From: Dermatophagoides farinae
Lineage: Eukaryota; Arthropoda; Arachnida; Sarcoptiformes; Pyroglyphidae
Reading direction: 5' to 3'
DNA length: 64,000 nucleotides
Assembly (NCBI RefSeq): GCF_024713945.1
Contig: NC_134684.1
Coordinates: 1,593,001-1,657,000 of the forward strand
Below are positions 46,801 through 57,844 of this stretch, in pieces. The stretch's first letter is position 1. Each line of letters starts with the position of its first letter. The notes under the pieces are model-generated. The model saw only the letters and a list, made by a program, of their open reading frames with translations, was not told the origin of the DNA and did not search any database. The position numbers and the translations under genes were made by a program.

Positions 46801-48738
46801 CTATTCAATGCTCGGGCTGGTGTAACGCGTTGTGGGTTCTGGGGTGGTGTAACGTGTTGTCGGTTCTCGGGTGGTGTAACGTGTTGTGGGTTCTGGGGTG
46901 GTGTAGCTTATTGTTGTCGGTTCCGGGGTGGTGTAACGCGTTGTGGGTTCTGGGGTGGTGTAACGTGTTGTGGGTTCTGGGGTGGTGTAGCGTATTGTTG
47001 TCGGTTCTCGGGTGGTGTAACGCGTTGTCGGTTCTCGGGTGGTGTAACGCGTTGTGTGTTCTGGGGTGGTGTAACGTGTTGTCGGTTCTCGGGTGGTGTA
47101 ACGCGTTGTGGGTTCTGGGGTGGTGTAACGTGTTGTCGGTTCTCGGGTGGTGTAACGTGTTGTCGGTTCTCGGGTGGTGTAACGTGTTGTCGGTTCTCGG
47201 GTGGTGTAACGCGTTGTGGGTTCTGGGGTGGTGTAACGTGTTGTCGGTTCTCGGGTGGTGTAACGTGTTGTCGGTTCTCGGGTGGTGTAACGTGTTGTTG
47301 TCGGTTCTCGGGTGGTGTAGCGTATTGTTGTCGGTTCTCGGGTGGTGTAACGCGTTGTGGGTTCTGGGGTGGTGTAACGCGTTGTCGGTTCTCGGGTGGT
47401 GTAACGTGTTGTTGTCGGTTCTCGGGTGGTGTAACGCGTTGTCGGTTCTCGGGTGGTGTAACGCGTTGTGGGTTCTGGGGTGGTGTAACGCGTTGTGGGT
47501 TCTGGGGTGGTGTAACGTGTTGTTGTCGGTTCTCGGGTGGTGTAGCGTATTGTTGTCGGTTCTGGGGTGGTGTAACGCGTTGTGGGTTCTGGGGTGGTGT
47601 AGCTTATTGTTGTCGGTTCCGGGGTGGTGTAGCTTATTGTTGTCGGTTCCGGGGTGGTGTAACGCGTTGTTGTCGGTTCTCGGGTGGTGTAGCGTATTGT
47701 TGTCGGTTCTCGGGTGGTGTAACGTGTTGTCGGTTCTCGGGTGGTGTAACGTGTTGTCGGTTCTCGGGTGGTGTAACGTGTTGTCGGTTCTCGGGTGGTG
47801 TAACGTGTTGTCGGTTCTCGGGTGGTGTAACGTGTTGTCGGTTCTCGGGTGGTGTAACGTGTTGTCGGTTCTCGGGTGGTGTAACGCGTTGTGGGTTCTG
47901 GGGTGGTGTAACGTGTTGTGGGTTCTGGGGTGGTGTAACGTGTTGTCGGTTCTCGGGTGGTGTAACGTGTTGTCGGTTCTCGGGTGGTGTAACGTGTTGT
48001 CGGTTCTGGGGTGGTGTAACGTGTTGTCGGTTCTCGGGTGGTGTAACGTGTTGTCGGTTCTCGGGTGGTGTAACGTGTTGTCGGTTCTCGGGTGGTGTAA
48101 CGTGTTGTCGGTTCTCGGGTGGTGTAACGTGTTGTTGTCGGTTCTCGGGTGGTGTAGCGTATTGTTGTCGGTTCTCGGGTGGTGTAACGCGTTGTGGGTT
48201 CTGGGGTGTTGTAGCTTATTGTTGTCGGTTCCGGGGTGGTGTAACGTGTTGTCGTTGTTAATTCCGTAGTTGTCGTTGTCGGGTTTGGGGTTGTGTTTTC
48301 TCTAGTCAAATCTTCGGCTTCTTCTAACCATGGTTTGAATTCGACAATAATACGTTCGATTTCCCATTCAATATGGACAACACGATGTTCATTATGGTCG
48401 TGTCTTTTTAATTGTTTTTCTAAATAAATCAATTTTTGTACATAATGTTCGATTTTGTGTCGCAACTGTCCATGTGGTAGTTTTTCCATAACATGTTCAC
48501 CACGTTGAATATAATGATTGGTTTTATCGATCAGATGATCATCAAAATCATTTTCGACATAAATACTTTTACAGTCGACAACATCTTTGTAAGAGGAGAG
48601 AAAAAATAAAAAAATTAGTCTTTTTCTCTATTTTAAACAACATTTTCAGTTACTTTGATAAAATACGATCGAAACAATAAAAAATGATAATGCAAACAAC
48701 GGCCAAGCAATAAACGTATTGAATTTCATCTTCATCAT
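46801..48738 (-). CDS. T5: secreted type B three-helix domain plus long TTRYTTREP repeats
   Basis: Exons 48654-48738 and 46801-48584 give 622 residues from the first ATG (619 if MKFNTFIAWPLF at 48,729 is used). The signal peptide differs from the T1-T4 type. The single helical domain is type B (HYIQRGEHVMEKLPHGQL ... HRVVHIEWEIERIIVEFKPW, LEEAEDLTRENTTPNP). It has one cysteine (VVDCKS). Roughly fifty 9-residue units of TTRYTTREP/TTRYTTPEP follow, rich in Tyr and Arg as well as Thr. There is no conserved C-terminus: the last residues SPSIE and the stop come from the duplicated flank of T4. Confidence 0.85.
46812..48270. repeat. 27-bp minisatellite of T5
   Basis: About fifty 27- or 30-bp units with internal CG-containing codons (ACGCGTT/ACGTGTT). 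Units vary between REP and PEP and between TRY, TIRY and TTRY, and blocks of identical units point to slippage or unequal exchange. Confidence 0.92.
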
Positions 48739-49092
48739 TGATTTTTGTCGTTTTTTTTAATTTAAAACTCCAAAAAAAAACGATTGATTGAAAACAATTT
48801 ATATAGTCATCATCAAATTTATTATGTGACCTAATAAAACTACCATATATAGTATTGCAAGATTAATCCTGAGTGGTTTCTTCTTCTCATTGATTGTCAT
48901 ACTCAAAAAAAACGAAAATCCGGATTAACCCAAAAAATAACATAGATAGTGATTCAGGATTTTAACAATTAAATGGGATTTTTGTTTAGATTCAATGACA
49001 ACAATTTTGTTACTGTTTTATAAATTTTCATTTATTAATTTCAATTCGAATCTTTTGTATGCGATTTGTGGTTATTTATTTAGTTTTTCGAT
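48739..49092. other. Gap between T5 and S1
   Basis: T5 promoter side and S1 3' UTR. A TATAAATT-like run lies near 48,797-48,804 on the minus strand, about 60 bp upstream of the T5 ATG. Nothing else was seen. Confidence 0.4.
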
Positions 49093-50614
49093 TCATTTAT
49101 TTGATTTTCGTTTCTTACTATTGCTTACACCAGAAGCTGATAATGATAATTGTCGATTAGAAATACTTCGTTTTGATTTTTTGTTCAATGTTTTTCGTTT
49201 CTTTGATGATGATTTTATCACTGATGATGATGATGATGATGATGGTGATCGTCGACGATTTGGATTCGCCTGAATATTCTGTATACGAATTGAACCTGAA
49301 CGGCTTTTTCCCATCACCTTATTACTACTATAAATTGATTCTATTTGAATTGAATTTTGTTCTCTATAACAATAATAATAAAAAGCGAATAGACAAATTG
49401 CTGTGATAATTGCAGCCAACATGATGTTTGCTATAGTTTTTTTTCAAAATTCACCATGGTAAAGCGCCATAAAGGTAGTAAATTAGATTAAATCGGAATG
49501 AAATTATTCAAATGAAAGAGAAAAAAAACTCACATTTCGAAACGATTGACGACGGTACCACTGTTGTTGAATGTGTTGTTGTAATAGATGACATAGTATT
49601 AGTTTGTGTTTCGGTTACAACTGACGATGATGATGTTTGACTGTTTGATTCTGTTGTCACAATCGTTGTAATTATTGTTGGTGATCCAATACAATTGAAA
49701 AATGATTGATATGAATGATTTTGAAATGGATATGATTCTTCTGGACTATCATAAACATCTTCATTAAATGAATAGATTGATTCCTTTGTAAATAGATAGA
49801 AACGACCATTAGCAACAAAACCTTTCATTACAGACCATTCGACAGGTTTACTACAACTTTTCCATATTGAAGTTATTGGTATACGAATTTGTTTAGTATC
49901 CTTATCATCAAAACAAATTGAACGAAATTCACCTAGTCTAATACGAGTTTTATCCTGTATTGCAGAATCCGATGTATTGTATGAAGCTATCTGTAATGAT
50001 GGATTATCATCACTTTTATTTCTTATCGTATAAAAATGTCCTGGTCTTGTACTGGATATGGTCACTTCTTTAAAACGATTAGCCAAACGCCAGCCAACAA
50101 TTATTCGTGAATGAGTAAGATCATAGCATAGACCAAATGATGGATATAAAAGTTTCGATGTAAGAAAACAAAACCAATCAGTATAACTATCAATTAATGT
50201 TATAGAATTGTAAACATAATGTTGAATATCTTGCCATTCTTTACTATTATAAAGTTTTGGATAAATATTCAATAATGGTGATGATTTTTTATGTAAATAT
50301 AATGTATTTATAGCCACATTCATTGAATCACGTTTGATTGCATAAACATTATAATCTTTGGTCACCAATAACATATGAATACGTGTCATTCCAATGGTTA
50401 AAATATTTAAATCATCACTGCCATCATAGCCAGCCAATGTTTTCATACAAATCTCCTGTTTTCATTTAAAAATCAAAAAAAAATGATAAATTTTTTAAGC
50501 ATATGAAAAAAAACAACTTACATCCGTATCCTGTGCCAATACGTTGATCAAAAGCTGATCGATGACCAATGTTATTATTAGCATAATCATTTTGATTTCA
50601 GAATATGAAATCAT
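49093..50614 (-). CDS. S1: single-pass receptor-like protein, family S
   Basis: Exons 50522-50614, 49534-50455 and 49093-49430 give 450 residues. A signal peptide exon of exactly 31 codons, then an ectodomain with the family blocks ILTIGMTRIHMLLVTKDYNVY, YTDWFCFLTSK, LCYD, RSICFDD, SCSKPVEWSVMKGFVANGRF, YLF...YSFNED and FFNCIGSP. A Ser/Thr stalk of about 40 residues follows, then a membrane span (AAIITAICLFAFYYYC) and a short Arg/Ser/Lys tail. Repeated KGF..xGRFYLF..VY.F.E resembles hemopexin/beta-propeller blades, but no known family is secure. S1 is the only member with a mucin-like stalk. Confidence 0.78.
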
Positions 50615-50844
50615 AATCTAAAAGTAACACGAGATGAAATTCAAACTCGTTTTTTTTATGGCCAGAATTTGCAATGCAGATTTTCATTTTTGTTTTTTTT
50701 TTTTTAAATATATGTCCACACAATAACAACACAAGAATAGATCATTATTTCATTAAAAATTTTTTTTTTTTGTTAAAAATTAATTTGATTATTTTCAAAT
50801 CAATGTGTTTTCGATATAAAATGATGAATGAATAATGTTTTCAT

Positions 50845-52431
50845 TTAATTTTTGACCATACTTTTGACTTTTGACATTTGACATTTTATTGTCGATTTGC
50901 TGACACTGCTATTATTCTTGTAACTTGGTTCAGATAAAAATGGTGCCGTTGAATTGGTGCTTAATTTTGAAAGCATTTTTTGTTTCGGAATTATCGATGA
51001 TTTTGAATTAATCATTGATTTTGTTGAATCTTTACAAACAAAAATGGATCTTGATCGATTACTTGAACTTTTTGGTTGTTTAGATTTAATAGTAGTAATA
51101 GAAGCAACGTTATTTTTATCAATTCCTTTTATGCTGCTACTTTTAATTTTTTTCTTATTTGTTGTTGATACATCTGATGCAAGAAATTCTTCAGCAATAG
51201 ATCCACTTTCAGCTATTTTTGATTGATAAAAACGACTTCGTGTTCGTATTTGATTTGATTCATCAATTTTTCGTTTAACAAATATTATGCAACATAAAAC
51301 TAATATTAAAATGATTAGTAGAAATACAACCACTGCTATGATCCAATACAGTACTATTTTCAGGTAAATAAAATAGAATTAGAATCAATCAATTAATTAA
51401 TTTGATGAACATCAGTCATATTATATTATCAATACTTACAATCATGTGACATTGGATCAGGAAAAATTGTACCCTGGCAAAGAAAAAATGATTCAAATGT
51501 TTGAATTTTCACTATATACGATTGTGGTAATCTTTTATCAGATTTAGATTTAAGTAAAATTTCATCAAATGAATAGACATACGAATCTTTGCCAAATAGA
51601 TAGAATTTACCATAAACATTAAGTCCTTTGAGTATGAGCCAATTGACCGGTGTTTTACATGTTTTTTCATCTATATGAATTTTTTGTTTACTATCATCAT
51701 CATAACAAAGTGAATGAAAACCATTGATTAACACATGATCAGTAGTTTTTTCTAATGATTTATCATCATTACATTTATAAGTTGCCAACTGTAACACATA
51801 TTTATTATTAGATTTTTCATAAAAACGACGAATTATGTGAAAATGACATGGTTCAAGTGTCGATATGAATATATCATCATAAAACATGGTTCTAAATTTC
51901 CAACCGAATATTACACGTTTAGTTTTTATACCATAATAAATTGGAACGATACTAGTTTGTAGACCTGTCTGTATATTTAAACAAAGCCAATCATCTTTCG
52001 AATCAATAATTGTAAATATATTCGTTGCAACTGATTTGATGTAAAAGAATCGTAAATCATTGAATAATACGGGATATTTGTATGCAATATTTATTGGTGA
52101 ATTTTTCAGATATAATTGATTTTTGTTCAATAATGTTGAATTCATCGGTAATTGATAGACAAAATGATCTTTTGTAATCATTATAAAATCGATACGAGTA
52201 ACACCAATGGACCACATATTCAATTGGCTATGATTAAAACGTAAACCTTCACATATAGGCTAATTTATTTGGAAAAAAAACAATGAATGAATTTTGAATT
52301 GAATGAATCATGTATGTGTGTGTGTGTGAAATACTTACATCTTTTGATTGGACAAACCAATCATTTCTATTTAGAATCAATGATAAAATTGAAAAAATTT
52401 CAATAATCATTAAATATTTCATAGTGAACAT
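50845..52431 (-). CDS. S2: single-pass receptor-like protein, family S
   Basis: Exons 52339-52431, 51440-52259 and 50845-51353 give 473 residues with the same exon plan as S1: a 31-codon leader, then the ectodomain, then an exon holding the membrane span and tail. Ectodomain landmarks: MWSIGVTRIDFIMITKDHFVY, DDWLCLN, SLCYDDD, KTCKTPVNWLILKGLNVYGK, FYLFGKDS and FFLCQGT. S2 and S3 have one additional Cys pair (PCHF, YKC). The span is unusually strong (IIAVVVFLLIILILVLCCII). The tail is about 130 residues, Ser/Lys-rich and basic, with no kinase or TIR domain. Role unknown; a cell-surface receptor or adhesion protein is inferred. Confidence 0.78.
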
Positions 52432-52687
52432 CGGTTTCAATAATATTGAACTAAAAAAAAAACAAGAAAAAAAATGTTCATTAAACTTTATTTATTGATT
52501 GATTCTACTTATATGATTTCAATTGGAATTTTTTTTTTAAATTAATAATTAAAAATTGGAATTGTATATTTAATTTAATATTTTTTCATCCATTGACAAT
52601 GTGTTCGAATGTTTTTCATTTTTTTTTTCGTCAATAATTTTGGTCAAAAATAACCGAATGCTGATGATATTGTTGGTAACATTAATT

Positions 52688-54019
52688 TCACAAGTATCCA
52701 TGGATAGTTGAGGCTGTTGATTCTGTAGTTGTTGTTGTTGGGTTTGGAGTTGTATTCTCTCTAGTCAAATCTTCGGCTTCTTCTAACCATGGCTTGAATT
52801 CAACAATAACATATTCGATTTCCCATTTAATACGTTCAACACGATGTTGATTATGATGGTGTCTTTGTAATTGTTCTACCAAATAAATCAATTCTCGTAC
52901 ATAATGTTCGATTTCGTCTCGTAAACGTTCATGAGGAAGCAGTTTTATAACATGTTCACCACGTTGGATATATCGATTTGCTTCATCGATCAGTTTCTTA
53001 GTTGGACTTTGGGTAGTCGGTTCCGTAGTTGTGGTTGTCGGTTCCGTGGTTGTGGTTGTTGGTTCTGTAGTTGTGGTTGTTGGTTCCGTGGTTGTGGTTG
53101 TTGGTTCTGTAGTTGTCGTTGTGGTTGTCGGTTCCTTGGTTGTTGGTTCCGTGGTTGTGGTTGTTGGCTCGGGAGTTGTGGTTGTAGTTGTCGGTTCCGT
53201 GGTTGTGGTTGTTGGTTCTGTGGTTGTGGTTGTCGGTTCCGTGGTTGTGGTTGTTGGTTCTGTGGTTGTGGTTGTCGATTCCGTAGTTGTGGTTGTTGGT
53301 TCCGTAGTTGTTGTGGTTGTTGGTTCCGTAGTTGTTGTGGTTGTTGGTTCCGTAGTTGTTGTGGTTGTTGGTTCGGTGGTTGTGGTTGTTGGTTCTGTGG
53401 TTGTGGTTGTCGGTTCCGTAGTTGTGGTTGTTGGTTCCGAAGTTGTTGTGGTTGTTGGTTCCGTGGTTGTTGTGGTTGTTGGTTCCGTGGTTGTGGTTGT
53501 CGGTTCCGTAGTTGTGGTTGTTGGTTCCGTAGTTGTTGTGGTTGTTGGTTCCGTGGTTGTGGTTGTCGGTTCTGTGGTTGTGGTTGTTGGTTCCGTGGTT
53601 GTGGTTGACAAATATCTGATAATTTCATCAGCTAAGTTCAAAAATGACTTAAACTTTTTGGACATTGTAGACAATTCCAATTCTAAATCGGCGATTTCGA
53701 CTGGATCATTTGCATGTTCTAACTTATTTTTGTAATCCTTCATTATTGCCAGTTTTTCTGTGATTTCAACTTTCAAATCTGAATCGGGCAATTTTTTCAA
53801 TACATCCTCGGCTTTTATAATAAGCTCTTCAGCTTCTTTCAAAACATCATCTCGATTTTCACGTTTGAATCGTGGATTTGCATCAACTGTTTTCAGAATA
53901 AATTTTTCAAAAAAAAAATCAGTCGTAAAACTCTTGAATATCTTGAATGAAAACTACCTACCGTAAATACTGAGCCAATTCAATGTTAGAATCAACAGTA
54001 ATGTCGCGGTTAATTTCAT
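52688..54019 (-). CDS. T6: type A plus type B helical domains joined by TTTTTEP mucin
   Basis: Exons 53962-54019 and 52688-53886 give 418 residues. Signal peptide MKLTATLLLILTLNWLSIY, VDANPRFKR, a divergent type A domain (EELIIKAEDVLKKLPDSDLK), about 190 residues of TTTTTEP units, then a type B domain (NRYIQRGEHVIKLLPHERLR ... EFKPWLEEAEDLTRENTTPN) and a short end ESTASTIHGYL. The order A-mucin-B is shared with T7. The last codons come from DNA homologous to the tail of S3 (CCATGGATAC), read in another frame, so T6 took its stop from a receptor-gene relic. Confidence 0.86.
53010..53600. repeat. 21/24-bp minisatellite of T6
   Basis: TTTTTEP and TTTTTTEP units; all frames are open, but here the Thr/Pro frame is kept from end to end. 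Confidence 0.88.
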
Positions 54020-54425
54020 GATTCTGGTCTGTTTGGTTCGTTTATTTCAAAAATCCAAAAAAAATCCACAACAATTGTAATGACAACAATTTTAAATTTG
54101 AAAGAAATTTTAATCACAATTTATAGCTAAGTAAACCAAGTCTAATCAATTTCTTTCGATCAATTGATTATATTCTTTTGAAATCCTTGTCTATTTCTAT
54201 TAATCGATCGATAATCAAGGATGTATGGCTATTGATAATGAGAAGTGTATCATCAATTGTTTATTGTGATTATTCAATCAGGAAAATAGAGTTAAATAAA
54301 TCGTTAAATCAAATCTATCTTATTGTTTTAAGGAATATGATGACTCTATAGACTGTATTTATTGAAATTTTAATATGAAAATGGGAAAATCAATATCGAG
54401 AACAAATTTCAAAAAGTTGTTTGAT
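54020..54425. repeat. T6 upstream copy and T7 3' side
   Basis: 54,020-54,300 matches the other T upstream copies. 54,300-54,425 has no match that I can see in the window. Confidence 0.6.
54119..54125 (-). promoter_or_regulatory. TATA box of T6
   Basis: Minus-strand TATAAAT about 100 bp upstream of the T6 ATG. Confidence 0.5.
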
Positions 54426-55265
54426 TTATTTTGTTGTCGGTTTGATAGTTGTCGTTGTCGGATTAGGGGTTGTATTTTCTTTGGTCAAATCTTCGGCTTC
54501 CTCTAACCATGGCTTGAATTCGTTAATATTACGTTCAATTTCCCGTGCAAGATATATAACGTGTTCTTGATTATGATGGTGTGTTACTAATTGTTTTTCT
54601 AAATAACTCAATCTTCGTACATAATGCTCGATTTCGTGTCGCAAATGTCCATGAGGTAGTTTTCCTAAAACATGTTCACCACGTTTGATATAATGATTCA
54701 TTTCAATGATCAATTGCTTTAATGGATTTAAGGTAGTCGGTTTTGTTGTTGTGGTTGTTAGTTTCGTAGTTTTTGTTGCTGGTTTAGGAGTTGATGTTGT
54801 CGGTTCCGGTGTTTGGGTTGTCGGTTCAGGAGTTGTGGTTGTCGGTTCCGTTATTGTGATAATTTCATTAGCTTCGTCCAATAATGATTGGAAATGTTCG
54901 AACATTGTCAACAATTCCAATTCAAAATGGGTGATTTTGATTGGATTTTTTGCATTTTCTAATTCATGTTTGTATTGCTTCATGTTTGTCAGCTTTTCTG
55001 CGATTTCATTTTTCAAATCTGAATCGGGCAGCTTTTCCAATACATCCTTGGCTCTTTTAATAAGCTCTTCAGTTTGTTTCAAAACATCATCCCGATTATC
55101 ACGTTTGAATCGTGGATTTGAATCAACTATTTGCAAAATAAATTGTCCAAAAAAAAATCAGTCGTGAAACTCGCACATGATGAATGACTTGAATGAAAAC
55201 TACCTACCGAAAATACTTGCCCAACACAATGTTAGAATCAACAATAATGTTGCGGTGAATTTCAT
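54426..55265 (-). CDS. T7: compact type A plus type B helical protein
   Basis: Exons 55208-55265 and 54426-55126 give 252 residues, the shortest member. Signal peptide MKFTATLLLILTLCWASIF, VDSNPRFKR, type A domain (TEELIKRAKDVLEKLPDSDL ... HFELELLTMFEHFQSLLDEA), only about 40 residues of TPEP/TTKP linker, then type B (MNHYIKRGEHVLGKLPHGHL, EHYVRRLSYLEKQL, EFKPWLEEAEDLTKENTTPN) and a short Thr tail. Because the linker is short, T7 shows the two domains side by side and their shared pattern (GE-hVL-KLP...L+.EI........YL..L) is obvious. It is close to what the A-B ancestor would look like before repeat growth. Confidence 0.87.
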
Positions 55266-55779
55266 GTTGTCGGCCTGTTTTGTGTGTTTATTTCAAAAAT
55301 CAAAAGAATTAATAGCAAAGAAGAACAAATCTAATCAATTTCTTTCGATCGATTGATTTTATATTCTTTTGAAATACTTGTCGATTTCTATTAATCAATT
55401 GATAATCAAGGATGTCTTGTTATTGATGTTTTTATTGCGATTATTCAATCAGGAAAATGGAATTAAATAAACTCAAATCAATATTACTCAATAAATGAAA
55501 TGAAAATCATCATCATCAATGATTTATAGATACTTGAAACATATATGTTACCTTTGGAATTAAGCCCAACCAAATCAGAGTGATTTCTCAAAATCAATAA
55601 GGTCAGATTAATTAAATGGAATTGACAATACACAATTGGACAGTGTTGTCATCTGATAATAACAACAAATACATCATTATCAGCGTTGATACTTTTTTTT
55701 TGCAATGCCAATATGTTTGAGTAATATCGATTCACGAGTTGGGGTAATCGATCCAGGAGGTGAAGCTGTTGATTTTGAT
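55266..55779. repeat. T7 upstream copy
   Basis: Another copy of the T upstream region, with the TATA element degraded. It continues to about 55,700. Confidence 0.6.
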
Positions 55780-56098
55780 AATTAGCTTGAATTTGATAAT
55801 AATAGTACGTTCGATTTCTCATTCAATATTGTTCATTATTGATTGGATTTCCGTAATTGTTATTTCTAAATGAATCAACATTCGCTAACATGATGTGCGA
55901 TTTTTTTTTTGGGTGAAATTTTCAATGATCATTGAATATTTTATAGTAAACATCGGGTTTTCGATTATACTAGAATGAAAAAAACAAGAAAAAAAATGTT
56001 CAATAAACTTGTTTTTATTGATTGAATCTACTTATTTGATTTCAATTGGAATTTTTGTTCTTCAAATTAATAATTAAAAATTTAGAATTATATATATT
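55780..56098 (-). pseudogene. Relics of a T type B domain and an S2-like leader exon
   Basis: 55,780-55,900 aligns with the type B helical domain DNA of T5 (GCTTGAATTTGATAATAATA near its start) but has lost the frame. 55,915-55,965 aligns with exon 1 of S2, and 55,970-56,200 aligns with 52,440-52,670 between S2 and T6. It is the scar of a duplication that joined a T gene to an S gene. It is not expressed as a recognisable protein. Confidence 0.65.
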
Positions 56099-57707
56099 TC
56101 AATTCAATATTTTTCCATTCATTGACATTGTGTTCGAATGTTTTACATTTATTTTTGGTATTTTTTTTGTCAATAATTTTGGCCAAAAACTACCAAATGT
56201 TGATGATCTTGTTGTGGGCATCAATTTTGGCAAAGAACCACCAAATGTTGATGATCTTGTTGTTGGCACTAATTTTGGCAAAAGACCACCAAATGTTGAT
56301 GATCTTGTTGTTGGCACCAATTTTGGTAAAGAACCATCAAATGTTGATGGTCTTGTTGGTTGCATTAATTTTACACGTATCCATGGATAGAATTTTCGTT
56401 TTTTTCGAGAAAATTCCGAATCTAATGGATAAGTAGCAGCAGTATTACTAGTTGTTGTTGATGTATTAATACTAGTAGTAGTCGTATCTGTATGTTTATT
56501 CAGTATTGATGATTCATTTTTACTTTGTTCAACATCCGATGTATCAATAGATTTGCTTCGTTTATGATGTTTCTTTGGATCCAATGCTGAACGTATTGTT
56601 TTTGAATGATGACGACGAAAAATTGAATAATTTTCAATTCGAATATATAAAAGACAGCATAATATCAAGAACAATGTAAGCAAAATAGCCAAAATTATCA
56701 TTAAAATTTTACTATGTTTTCCTAATATTTCAATGTAAATACCAAAAAAAAAATGTAAGGATTTTTTGTTTTTGTTTTTGTTTTTTTTTGTCGATCCTTT
56801 ACTCACCTGTCAAACTATCCGGTATCGATCCAGGACATACGAAAAATGATGAATATTTTCGTTGAATAACTGATACAGTGATGTTTTTTGTATAAAAATC
56901 TTCATTGAAAATATGTACATTATTCATATCGAATAAATAAAAACGACCATCAGCCACAAAACCTTTCATTATTGGCCATTTTACTGGATAATTTTTACAG
57001 TTTTCATCATATTCATTTTGGATACTGATTTCTTTTTCTTGTCCATCAGTATAACAAATTGTTCGAAATTGATTAACTATATTAATGGAATCAGTTATAA
57101 ATTTTTGACATTTATAAGTGGCAATTTCCAATCCATTTGTTATCGATGAATAACTTAATGCATAGTAACTACAAGATTTATTCGTTGATATAAGTACTTC
57201 ACGTTTATTACCAGTGAATATAAAACCAGGTTTAACATCATGATTATTTAGATCATAAGAAATGCCCTTTTCGACTGTTATACGAAACCATGTGGTCAAA
57301 CAAAGCCAATCGGTTTCATCATCAATCACGATGAATGCATTGAATATATTTTTTCGTATTTTTTCAAATTGTTCCGATTCAAAAAGAGCCGGATATTTTG
57401 TGGACATTGGTGTCGGTTCAGCATTTAAATATAATTGATCAATACTTGAATCAAGTGAATCTATGGATAATTCATATACAAAATAATTTTCCGTTATAAG
57501 TAATAGATTTTTTCTGGTTAAACCAACGGCCAAAATATTGGATTTATTATCATGTTGTTGGCCCTTTAAACTATGAGCTAATGAATGGCATAGTTGATTT
57601 GATTCAGTTTTATTGTTAATCATATATATTGAATCAATAGATAGAATTGTCCAAAAATACCACCACCACCACCATAAGCAACGGAAATTTAAATTTTGGA
57701 TCATCAT
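56099..57707 (-). CDS. S3: single-pass receptor-like protein with repeated cytoplasmic tail
   Basis: Exons 56807-57707 and 56099-56721 give 507 residues. The leader intron of S1/S2 is absent. The N-terminus has an odd run of five Trp (CLWWWWWYFW) in the leader. Ectodomain: ILAVGLTRKNLLLITENYFVY, TDWLCLTTWFR, TICYTDG, NCKNYPVKWPIMKGFVADGR, FYLFDMNNVHIFNEDF, FFVCPGS. Then a membrane span (MIILAILLTLFLILCCLLYI) and a ~180-residue basic tail ending in four copies of a 16-residue unit, TTRSSTFGGSLPKLVP-like. That unit is absent from the tails of S1, S2 and S4, and its Ser/Thr/Arg content suggests phosphorylation or adaptor docking (inference). Confidence 0.8.
56195..56385. repeat. 48-bp tandem repeat in the S3 tail
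   Basis: Four copies, three of them nearly identical, each coding 16 residues (KLVPTTRSSTFGGSLP-like). Confidence 0.85.
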
Positions 57708-57844
57708 TTTCAAAATTTTAACACACTAAAACACACAATAATAACACATACACATTTATACAACAAAAACTTGGACTTTTAAAAGAACACCAAATAATTG
57801 ATTAAATCAAACGACAGAATGAATTTGGAATTTTTAATTTTAAT

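Noticed and set aside
46774-48261. Plus-strand frames over T5 (Cys/Gly- and Trp/Cys-rich repeats)
   Set aside because: Cys-rich appearance is produced by the codons TGT/TGC opposite ACA/GCA; no signal peptide or family support.
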